Assembly (NCBI GenBank): GCA_946902985.2
Contig: OX336398.1
Coordinates: 236,824,362 to 236,888,361 of the forward strand
DNA length: 64,000 bases
Direction: 5' to 3'
From: Meconema thalassinum
Taxonomy: Eukaryota; Arthropoda; Insecta; Orthoptera; Tettigoniidae
Position 1 is the first letter of the stretch; each line of letters opens with the position of its first letter. The notes under the pieces were generated by a model. That model saw nothing but the letters and a program-made list of their open reading frames with translations. It had not been told where the DNA came from and ran no database searches. Positions 11,194 to 20,906 of the stretch are shown here, piece by piece. Position numbers and translations under genes: made by a program.

Positions 11194-12294
11194 TTGTCTA
11201 TTGTCATGTCTAAGTCAGAATTCCCACCCGTCAAAAAGGACTTAAATTTTATGGGCCTTGAATCCTTAACAATGCCCACGCCACTATTACAAGATACGAC
11301 AAAGGACCTGCTAATGATAGACTCTCCCCTTTTAGATTGCTCCATCGCCCCTGTTGGTACTGTTAATAGTGCTCGCCACAACGAAAATGTTGCATCAGTA
11401 GTGAGTAGGTGGGGTTTGACTTTTTCCGGAGAAAACAATACCTCATCAGTTTTTTGTTTTATCCAACGTGTGGAGGAATTGTGTTATTGTCACGATATTA
11501 ATCCCGACAGTATTGTACGTTGCTTACCTATTCTTTTGTCTGGAAAAGCGCTGATGTGGCATCGCACTTCTCCAAATTTTTGTAAGTCATGGGACGAATT
11601 TGTTGGATGCATTAAGGACCGTTTCACGCCACAAGATTTCGATTTCGCTCTCAAACAAGAAATATACTCCCGTACTCAGGCTCCTGGGGAGATGATCGAC
11701 GATTATGTAACCTCAGTCCGTCTGTTAGCAGCGAACCTCCCCCAACCCTTTCATCCCAGGGATCTGTTGGAAATTATATACAGGAATTTAAATCCCACTT
11801 ATAAATACTTCATTCGGCGTACATCCGTTTTTTCCATCGAGGACATCATATTGCAAGGCCGTGAGTATGAATTAAATGCACGAGCCTGTTCGAACTATAC
11901 TCCACCTCCAAGAGCCGATAATACGATTTTCCCCGAGTTAGCCTACTCCCCCCAGACAACACTGTCTAGCCCAGCTGTCGACCGAACAAAAGACGACACC
12001 TTACGGTTTAAGCCGTCTGCTCGTCGTGCTGAGTCCCTTTCTAGGAATTCTAATCCAAGCCCTTCTGTGGCTCGTAATTCTTCTGCTGTTTCCCGTGAAA
12101 GGACTACACACAACCCAACAACAATCACACGCAATGTTTCTTCTGGTCGCATAACTTGTTGGAACTGTAATGAACTTGGACATCATTTTAAAATGTGTTC
12201 TTTAAAACGCCGAAAATTCTGTTTTGGCTGTGGGATGAATGAGGTCACGACTCGTTCCTGTCCGAATTGTAATTCCAACCAGGAAAACTCATAG
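11194..12294 (+). CDS. gag: Gypsy Gag protein
   Basis: This intact 366-residue frame encodes the structural protein that packages retroelement RNA. Residues about 75-240 match the retrotransposon Gag fold region (MWHRTSPNFCKSWDEFVG, then FTPQDFDFALKQEIYSR). A Ser/Arg/Pro-rich linker follows. A CCHC zinc knuckle CWNCNELGHHFKMC is at residues 322-335, with a second Cys-rich pair (CFGCGMNEVTTRSCPNC) at the C-terminus. The first Met is chosen; a second lies five codons later. The pol frame lies in the -1 register relative to gag and is open across the gag stop, as expected for programmed frameshifting. Confidence 0.92.
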   Translation: MSIVMSKSEFPPVKKDLNFMGLESLTMPTPLLQDTTKDLLMIDSPLLDCSIAPVGTVNSARHNENVASVVSRWGLTFSGENNTSSVFCFIQRVEELCYCHDINPDSIVRCLPILLSGKALMWHRTSPNFCKSWDEFVGCIKDRFTPQDFDFALKQEIYSRTQAPGEMIDDYVTSVRLLAANLPQPFHPRDLLEIIYRNLNPTYKYFIRRTSVFSIEDIILQGREYELNARACSNYTPPPRADNTIFPELAYSPQTTLSSPAVDRTKDDTLRFKPSARRAESLSRNSNPSPSVARNSSAVSRERTTHNPTTITRNVSSGRITCWNCNELGHHFKMCSLKRRKFCFGCGMNEVTTRSCPNCNSNQENS

Positions 12295-12379
12295 GGAGGT
12301 GTTCTGAGTTCGACTCCCGGAGCAGTCCTCCATCCAAACTTGACAATGCATCTAATTTTGATGTTGTGTTACAACCAGG

Positions 12380-12762
12380 TCTGTCTGTCTGTTAGGTAGT
12401 CAGCCCGAAGGCTGGTTGGATCCTCAAAAAGTACCGCCGTTACGTTATGTGAGTAGATACCCACAAAAACCCAAGGCAGCACTATTTTGAGGCGTTCTAG
12501 GCAAGAAGAGGAGTGAGGTAGTTTGCCATTGCTTTCCTCACTGAGTCAAAACAGTAGTCCTAACATTATGAGTTGAACCTTTCACAGCATTCACAGGCAC
12601 TGACTGTGCCTCAAATGCCATTACTAAGCCCCACCCATACCTCAGTAGCTTCCATATAATCACAGCCATGAGTGAGACTGAGACATCGGTGAAAAGCCAC
12701 CTTTTATTCTAGCCTGTGCCAACTGACAAATGCAAAAGTACTGTATTCATCAAGAGATGGCG
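12380..12762. mobile_element. 383-bp SINE-like insert between gag and protease
   Basis: TACAACCAGG is duplicated at 12370-12379 and 12763-12772. The insert begins with TCTGTCTGTCTG and AGTCAGCCCGAAGGCTGG, and carries no protein similarity. It breaks the pol frame upstream of the protease, whose residues resume in the same register beyond it. The family is not recognised; SINE-like class is inferred from the length and the 10-bp duplication. Confidence 0.75.
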
Positions 12763-14207
12763 TACAACCAGGAGTCTCAGTAAATTTCGATAATGTCTCG
12801 GCACCTGCTATTTTGGATACAGGCGCCACCAGAAGTTTCATCCACCGTTCAGTGGCAGATAGCATTCGATCTTCGCAAAAACACCCCATACAGAATAAAT
12901 GTCAGTTCCTGTCTGCGGGATCGTCAGTTATCGACGTTGCCGAAACTATTTTATGTCGCATTAAAATTCACGGATTTTCTTGGAAACATGTTTTTCATGT
13001 GGTTAACAATCTCTCCACTCAATGTATTCTAGGAATTGACTTTATGCATAAAACTGGTATGCAGTTAGATTTTATTAACGATTCATTTTGTTTCAAATTT
13101 CGCTCAGATAAAATGTTCCCCTTTGAAGAATGTACTTCTAACTACGTTGATGTGTCTCCTGTATTTTCCGTACATCTTCCATTAACTTTGATGTCCGAGC
13201 AACGTGATACTCTGAACGATTTAGTTGAGGAATGTTCTGATGTCCTCACAGAAGATTTAGGTTCTGCTGTAAATCACGAATGCCACATTGACTTGAGCGA
13301 CAATGTGCCTGTTCGAAGTCCTCCATTTCCTTGTAATCCGCCCAAGCTCTTGGCCATGAAAAAGTATATCAATGATTTGCAAGATCGGGGAGTAGTGGTT
13401 CCTTCCAAATCAGCTTATGGGTCTCCTACTTTCTTAATTCCCAAGAAAGAAGAGGGCGAGTACCGGCTAGTCGTAGACTACCGAAAATTGAACAAGAAGG
13501 TAGTCTTTGATAATTTCCCACTGCCTACTATTGAGAGTGCTTTTCAACATTTCCACGGGGCTAATGTGTATTCGATGATTGATCTAAATAGTGCCTATTA
13601 TCAGATTCCTTTGAATGCTGAGAGTCGCGACTTCGCTGCTTTTAACACCCCTTTCGGGTTATATAATTTCAAGCGTCTTCCGATGGGTATAGCTGTTGGT
13701 GCGCAAGTCCTCAGTCGCGTGCTAGACGACATCTTGGGAGACCTGAAGTTCAATTTTGTATTTAATTATCTTGACGATTTAGTCGTATACAGCAGATCTT
13801 TTGAGGAGCATGTCGTTCATCTTAGGGAAGTTTTCTCCCGCCTCAGGAAGGCCGGTCTCACTATCAATCCAAAAAAGACCTCTTTGGGCTGCACTCAAAT
13901 TAAATTTCTGGGCCACATTCTGTCAGCCGATGGTATCCGTGTCATACCCGAGCGCGCAGATTGCATTCAGCAGTTACCTGTACCCACCACAGTTAGGGCC
14001 TTGAGAAGAGTAATGGGTATGTTCACGTTCTATTCTCGTTTTATCAAAAACTTCTCTGACATTTCGGCACCTCTAAATGCTCTCAAAAAGAAGAATGTGA
14101 AATTTGTGTGGGGGCCAGAACAGGACAAAGCTTTCAATGTTTTGAAAGAAGCCCTTATGTCAGCACCAGTACTGCACACGCCTGATTTCGAATCAGCTTT
14201 CTTTTTA

Positions 14208-15672
14208 CACACATCAAAAAAAGTTTTGCATCACCTCGGTTCCAAGAGTTCCGGAACCTTTAAATACAAAGGGAATAGAGATCAACACAAACAACATTTC
14301 AGCTCGTTTTATTGCTCATGAGACCCACACATTGCATGTTGTACCATCATACAGCTAGACTTTCAGCATTTGTGGTCCAGATTGCAGTACACACCACTAC
14401 CTCTAATACCCAGTAGCACGTCCTCTTGCATTGATGCATGCCTGTATTCGTCGTGGCATACTATCCACAAGTTCATCAAGACACTGTTGGTCCAAATTGT
14501 CCCACTCCTCAACGACAATTCGGCGTAAATCTCTCAGAGTGGTTGGTGGGTCAAGACGTCCATAAACAGCCCTTTTCAACATATCCCAGGCATGTTCGAT
14601 AGGGTTCATGTCTGGCGAACATGCTGGCCACTGTAGTCGAGCGATGTCGTTATCTTGAAGGAACGCATTCACAAGATGTGCACGATGAGGTCGAGAATTG
14701 TCGTCCATGAAGACAAATGCCTCTCCAATATTCTGCCGATATGGGTGCACTATGGGTCGGAGGATGTCATTCAGGTATCGTAAAGCCGTTTCGGAGCCTT
14801 CCATGACCACCAGTGGCGTACGTCGGCCCCACATAATGCCACCCCAAAACATCAGGGAACCACCACCTTGCTGCACTCGCTGGACAGTGTGTCTAAGACG
14901 TTCAGCCTGACCAGGGTGCCTCCAAACACGTCTCCGACGATTGTCTGGTTAAAGGCATATGCGACACTCATCGGTGAAGAGAACGTGATGCCAATTCTGT
15001 GGGGTCCATTCAGCATGTTGTTGGGCCCATCTGTACCGCGCTGCATGGTGTCGGGGTTGCAAAGCTGGACCTCGCCATGGACGTCAGGAGTGAAGTTGCG
15101 CATCATGCAGCCTATTGCGCACAGTTTGAGTTGAAACACGACGTCCTGTGGCTGAACGAAACGCATTATTCAACATGGTGGCATTGCTGTCAGGGTTCCT
15201 CCGAACGGCAATCCGTAAGTAGCGGTCATCCACTACAGTAGTAGCCCTTGGGCGGCCTGAGCGAGGCCTGTCATCGACAGTTCCTGTATCTCTGTACCTC
15301 CTCCATGTCCGAACAACATCGCTTTGGTTCACTCTGAGACGCCTGGAAACTTCCCTTGTTGAGAGCCCTTCTTGACACAAAGTAACAATGCGGACGCGAT
15401 CGAACTGCGGTATTGACCTTCTAGGCATGGTAGAACTACAGACAACATGAGCAGCGTACCTTCGTCCTGGTGGAATGACTGGAACTGATCGGCTGTCGTA
15501 CCCCCTCCGTCTAATAGGCCCTGCTCATGCATGGTTGTTTACATCTTTGAGCAGTTTTAGTGACATCTATGAACAGTCAAAGGGACTGTATCTTTGATAC
15601 AATATACACAGTCAACGTCTATATGCCGGAGATCTGGGAACCGAGGTGATGCAAAACTTTTTTTGATGTGTG
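14208..15672 (-). mobile_element. Tc1-like DNA transposon inside Gypsy pol
   Basis: Perfect 36-bp terminal inverted repeats start CACACATCAAAAAAAG at 14208 and end as their reverse complement at 15672. The TA target is duplicated at 14206-14207 and 15673-15674. Removing the element and one TA leaves the flanking Gypsy RNase H frames in phase, which confirms both boundaries. Perfect repeats imply a recent insertion. Confidence 0.96.
14403..15428 (-). pseudogene. Tc1/IS630-type transposase, degenerate
   Basis: From 15428 the frame starts MPRRSIPQFDRVRIVTL and carries a helix-turn-helix (GLSTREVSRRLRVNQSDVVR) with a GRPR AT-hook-like motif (SGRPRATT). The C-terminal half (14876-14403) has FVFMDDNSRPHRA and WPACSPDMNPIEHAWD, giving the second Asp and the final acidic residue of the DDE triad about 34 residues later. 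Between them the frame shifts (about 15080), and a TAA stop interrupts the segment after CRICL (near 14950). About 340 residues would be normal; this copy cannot make them in one piece. Confidence 0.9.
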
Positions 15673-17321
15673 TACATTGTGACGCCAGTGATTTGGCCAT
15701 TTCTAGTGTTTTGAGCCAGCGTGTGGATGGAAAATTTTCACCAGTGGCCTTCGCGAGTCGTATGTTAAATCAACATGAACGACGTTACTCAATTTTCGAG
15801 AAGGAAAGTCTTGCTGTGGTTTTTGGATGTGAAAAATTCAGGACTTTTTTGGAACACCGTCAGTTTACTGTTTTACCGACAATGAGGCTTTGAAATGGAG
15901 TCTTTCTCACGTGAAAAAGCTTGGACGCATCAACAGGTGGATTTTGAGGTTGTCATCTTTTAAGTTTGATATCATCCACGTAAAAGGGAGCGAGAACCCG
16001 GTAGCTGACTGCCTGTCACGCATGTTTGAAGAGACCCCTAGGACTCCAATCGAGAGATTTTCTATCAGTACACCACTTCAAGAAAATCTTTTCCTATTGC
16101 AACATTGTCCTTGGTCTTTTGTGGATATCCGGAAATTCCAGTCTGAGGATCCATTTTGCACTGGCCTCCGTGCAAAAATTGCAAACAAAGATCCGGCAGT
16201 AAGCAACTTTTGTGTTCGAAATGATGTTATTGGCTATGTTCTTCCTAAATCTTCTAAATTTAGAATTTTTGCACCATTAGCAGTACGTGATATGCTTTTG
16301 ACATATTATCATGATTCTGCACTGGGAACTCATGCAGGGATGCAGCGCACTTTCCGTAAGATATCCGGTGAATTTTATTGGCCCTCAATTAAGGTAGATG
16401 CTTTTGCTCATGTCAGAAGATGTTTAACCTGCCAGCGTTCTAAACCTGCCCAGAACACTCGTGTAGGCTTCCACCAAGCTGGTATCGTCACTCGTCCCGG
16501 CGAACGCCTTTTCATTGATTACTTTGGTCCAGTCGTGAGATCAAAATCTGGTAATCAAGCCATTTTAACTGTCATTGATGGTTTTTCGAAGTTTGTTTGG
16601 TTATTCCCAGTAAAGAATATCACTTATCAGACTACTATCCATTTCTTGTCTAGATATATATTTGGAGTTTTTGGTCCTCCCAAATACCTTGTATCAGATA
16701 ACGCCTCTGTATTCCGTTCCAAAGCTTTTGAAACTATGGTATTTAACTGGGGCATCCAACGTATTTTCTTGTCACCGTATCGACCGCAGGGAAATCACGT
16801 AGAGCGTTTTCACAAAAACTTGAAGGCTTGTATGTCCGCTTTTCACAATGCCGATCAAACCTCCTGGGATACGAACCTACAGTATTTCAGTCTCGGGTTC
16901 AATACCTCTTTCCATTCGTCCGTTCAAACTACTCCAGCTGAATTATTCCTAGGCCGAGCGCTTGTTGACCCCTTGCTGCTCAAATGGAATATTGAATATC
17001 TTTCCGAACCTTCTCGCACCACCTCTGTTGCTCAAAAATGGGCCATCGCTACCGCACCTCAAGAAAGCAAAAGCCAGAGTAGCGAAGCGTTACAACTTAG
17101 GCCGTCATGATGTTAAATTCCAAATTGGGGACAAAGTTTTGTGTCGTTTACATCCTTTGAGTGACGCTACCAAACAAATTTCCAGTAAGCTGTGCTTACG
17201 TTGGTCAACTCCCAAGACTATTGCACGCTTTTTAAATCCTGTCTCAGTTGAGTTAGTGGACGATCACGATAATTCAGTGACTTCGGCCCACGTCACGCAG
17301 TTGAAAAAATTTGTCAAGTGA

Positions 17322-18509
17322 TCTTATGAATTTCACCTCGCTATAATGTTGTATTTTTGTTTTCCTTTTATTCTAATTGGATGCCCGAGCTCCTTAATAG
17401 CCAACCTAGCATGTGTGCATATTCAGATTTTAATTCGTGTGCTTCCTTTTCATTTATTTCCTGTGACAAGACAGGAGACACCCGTGGCCTTTTTCTCGTA
17501 CGCGAGTGTGTCGTGAATACTTGACATCTCTGTCGAGCTATATCTTTGCCTGAGGCCATCAGCATATACCTGGTCGGTCACTATTTGCAAACCACTCCCA
17601 CTCCTCTTTTGTACTGCTCCTCGGCTTAACTCCTATTGTTCGGCGACAGACAAGGACCCTTCAACACTTCCTGTTTGACCTTGTAGGAACTTTGTATTTA
17701 TTTTAAATTTATTGATGTAATTGACTTTTTGTGTCATGGTTTTGAGATATCATGCACCCTTGTGTCATCTTGATTTTGATGTTTATTGTGAGGTCATGTA
17801 TTTTGTTTGGTTTTAAATTGTCAAGTGTTCTTAGAATGTCGTGTATTGTCTAGCAACCATCCAGACGGTTAGCGAGTAACAACAAGCAGCCTTTGTGTAC
17901 CTGGGCTAACACAGCTGGGGGTCTTCTCGGAACTCGTTAACGGACCAGTCACCCTCCACTGGATCTATACATGGCTTTATTTTCAGCAGCTGAAATGGAG
18001 AGTACTTTCCCTTTCGAAGACATTATGACACTATTGCATATTCCTCGTTGACGCAACGAACGGTCCTATATACAGAGTGTCCCAATTGTATTTTTTTAAT
18101 GTGATCACGATTTAACTTTGTCTGTCTTTTCTCATCAGAGGCTGGAGAGATTTGCAGTCTCGGGGTAACGTCCATCTTGAAGATTTCGACATCCGCATCA
18201 TCATGAACTAGCAAGAACAAAGTTCACTATTTAATATATGAACTCACTGTATTTCTTTTTGAACGCAGTACTTTTGACGTTAGTGGCTAGTGTTGACGAG
18301 CAATGAAGGGGGGTACCACCTTCATTTCACGGTCAGATTAGTCAACTGTTCATTTTTTTTGTATCCTCCTAGAGGTCTTTAGTACCAATTTTTTAGTATT
18401 CAATTTTTTCCCCCTTTACGATTTTGTTTTGCCTCTCCATTTGTACGAAAAAAAAATCCATGGCCAGGAAAATTCTTTTTTTTTTTTTTTTGGGAGAGCA
18501 GGGGAATTT
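17322..18509 (+). other. Gypsy 3' untranslated region with polypurine tract
   Basis: About 1.2 kb lies between the end of pol and the 3' LTR without a credible third (env) frame. A T-run then GGGAGAGCAGGGGAA (18492-18506) immediately precedes the LTR and is the likely plus-strand primer (polypurine tract). Confidence 0.75.
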
Positions 18510-20456
18510 TGAACCGTTTTTACCAGGTCCATTATTTTTTGTCATATTATTATTATTATTATTATTATCATTTCCTTCATGTCGCATTATTGTGACATAC
18601 GTTTCTCTGTCTCACCTACTGCGTTCAAACTTTGTAATTCTGCGTAAACGTTTCACCAGATGGTGACACTTTTCATCCCTACTGACACAGTTTTACCATT
18701 GGTTGAAGCATAACTTGTTGCTAAGCTTTGCTTCTCCCATTGGCCCCCTTTATGTTCTGGAGAGGGGGTGTTCTACGACTTATTTTTCTCGAGCGCGTTA
18801 CTGCGTTCCTTTAGAGAAGGTTGCTTCCTCCCATTTCTGACCGTCATGTGAAACGGTCACAGCCGTGTGTGTCGGGCTTTCGCCCGTGCCCAACGCAACT
18901 AAGCGTAAGTACGATTCGATCATTTGATTTATCTGGCATGCTATCATTTTTGAATTTCAGTTTATCCATTTTTTATTTTATTTTTGTGTCTCCTTTGATT
19001 CACTTACAATTTCCCTTTCTTATGATGATGTGAATTCGATCCATGAACCCAAGTCCCTTCACCTTTGTTTACGTTAGTTTAGCGAAGCCTCTGTGTTTAT
19101 TTGTCATCCCTACCTTTCATGTAATCGGTTTTATTTTTACTCAAATCTCTCAGGTCTGAAATATATGCTATTTTTCTGCGAGGCTTTCTAGCGCTCTGTA
19201 TTACGTCACAAATTGATGTGCACTCTTTCGAGGCATCTTTCATTTGATTGTCGTATCAGAGTTTGTTTTTTTGGGTCAAGGTATCATTGGAGTAACGGAG
19301 CCATGTCTCATTTCGCCTCCAAGTTGATCCTTCCCTCTGTTTTAGGAAAAGTGTGTGAGCGATGGTCTTTGTGTTAGTCACCGTCCATTCGCCATACCTT
19401 AATTCCTTTGTTTCTTCGTATGTCGTTATATTTAGACATTACTACCTCTATGTAAGCCTATATATTCCTACAAAGCATATTTCTTAGCTGATTGATTTTT
19501 CCTTTCATTTCCTGTCCCGGTAATGTCAATTAATTTAATGTAATGCTCATTTCCTTTATTTTTATGTGTTAATTTTGTGTTGCTTCCTCTGGCTTCGTTA
19601 TATTACGTAACTCCGTGTCATCCCCCCACCCCCGTTTCCTACATACGCACTCCTCCAATCCCCACCACTTTCACCCCCTACCCCATGATTTCACAACATC
19701 ATGGGCGTCTTAGTTCTGTTTTGGGCGCAGGGCATTCTAGTCCAGGTCATCCTCGTAAGTAGAGGTGTTCTCTTATTCGACTCGTCCATACTCTCTATCT
19801 TTTTTTTTATTTTATTTTAAATTTTGGTTATCGAGTCGCGCTTACGGTTTAGTTGCACATTGATTGTAAGTACATTTTAATAAATCTTTTTTCATCTTTG
19901 TTTGTGCTTAAGTTCATTTATACACTTTTCTCTTGATATTGTTTTTGTGTACCCCTTTCTTAGGTACCATCTTTAGTCATTAATTTTATTTTGTTTGTTA
20001 TTAAGTGATTTTAATACCTCTTCAGGTTTACCTTTCATTTTGTGTTTAGATTAATCCTTACTCTTATGCGCACCTGTTTTAGTTTACTTTAAATACATTA
20101 GTAAGTAGTTCACTTTGGTTTCGTCCTCTTTCATTTGTAATTTTAAGTTCCCTCATCTCTCGTTCGATTTCGTCGGTCTTGGCTTCGTACTGTAACGCAG
20201 TCACGACCTACACGCTTCTGGGTTCTTCGATCAATTAGATAAATTTAATTCCGCTTTTGATTTGTTTTAAACAATTCATTCGTTTCCTTTTTTGGAAAGT
20301 ATCTTTCTTTCGATCCGGAATCTTGGGCCCAGCGCGCATCGAAAGAGACTTCCTTTCCCCGCTCCTTAGCGATCCTGTTTAAGTTGTTGTTTTCACTTCC
20401 ACTGTATTCCTCATGCCTCTGCTATTTTGTTTAACGTAAAAGCACAAGGCGGTGCA
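18510..20456 (+). repeat. Gypsy 3' LTR
   Basis: It is the same 1947-bp length as the 5' LTR, starting TGAACCG and ending GGTGCA. A candidate AATAAA signal is at 19879-19884. It is followed directly by the GTAC target duplication (20457-20460). Confidence 0.95.
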
Positions 20457-20710
20457 GTACTACACGAAGAAAAGGGCAAAGGGAAGGAAACCACAGTGAA
20501 AAGAAACTCCCTCAACCCTAGAAGAATGACGACTGAGGGACTTAGAAATAAGTACGGCCATGAAAGGCGGATTGGGAAGGGAAAGAGGAGGGATAGTCTA
20601 CCCGAAAGTAAATGGAAGAAGGGATAAACGGACGCAGCTCAGGAATTCCTCAAGATCGCCAACTCCTGAGCTCACCAGCCGTGAGCCCAGTGTATCAGCA
20701 ACCGTGTAAA
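20457..20710 (-). mobile_element. R1-type repeat, right part of the copy split by Gypsy
   Basis: CCCTCAACCCTAGAAGAATG, GGCCATGAAAGGCGG and CTCACCAGCCGTGAGCCC match the repeat at 2375-2560 in the same order. This is the continuation of 8775-8939 beyond the Gypsy element. Similarity stops near 20710; 20711-20868 holds nothing I recognise. Confidence 0.75.
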
Positions 20711-20906
20711 GTAAAGAGAGGGCAGGCCAAGTCAATATTAACAAACAGGAACAACAATGCGTAGAAACGCTACCGTTGCAGTTTGCATCGCGAAAACCAT
20801 GCACATCAACGAAAGTGTAGGCCAGGTCACTACCAATAAACACGCTAGCCTCGTGTCGACAAATATATAAGAATTTATTGCAGCCGAAAGGCCAAAAGGA
20901 GAGAAT

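Larger units (their letters stand above)
12773..17321 (+). pseudogene. pol: Gypsy Pol polyprotein (protease, RT, RNase H, integrase), disrupted
   Basis: In order: aspartic protease with LDTGATRSFIH (about 12813); reverse transcriptase with VVDYRKLNKKV (about 13480) and the catalytic YLDD (13766-13777); RNase H around 14090-14207 continuing at 15673-15990; integrase with an HHCC zinc module (GTHAGMQRTF to CLTC, 16327-16435); a DDE core (IDYFGP, VSDNASVF, HVERFHKN, about 16515-16815); and a C-terminal FQIGDKVL segment (about 17120). Tc1 splits RNase H. Frameshifts occur near 15875 and 17055, moving the last part to another register. Together these would abolish a full polyprotein. The order PR-RT-RH-IN is that of Ty3/Gypsy elements. 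Confidence 0.93.
8940..20456 (+). mobile_element. Ty3/Gypsy LTR retrotransposon, young but internally broken
   Basis: Two direct LTRs of 1947 bp (8940-10886, 18510-20456) bound gag and pol. GTAC is duplicated at 8936-8939 and 20457-20460. The LTRs begin TGAACC and the 3' one ends GGTGCA; the 5' copy ends GGTGA. I count about a dozen substitutions plus a few small indels between them, about 0.6 percent by eye, so insertion is recent. Internally there is a Tc1 element (14208-15672), a SINE-like insert (12380-12762) and at least two pol frameshifts. No env-like frame is seen between 17322 and 18509. Confidence 0.95.

Noticed and set aside
17322..18509. An env gene after Gypsy pol
   Set aside because: No frame of useful length with signal peptide or membrane segment exists here; only short frames and a polypurine tract.
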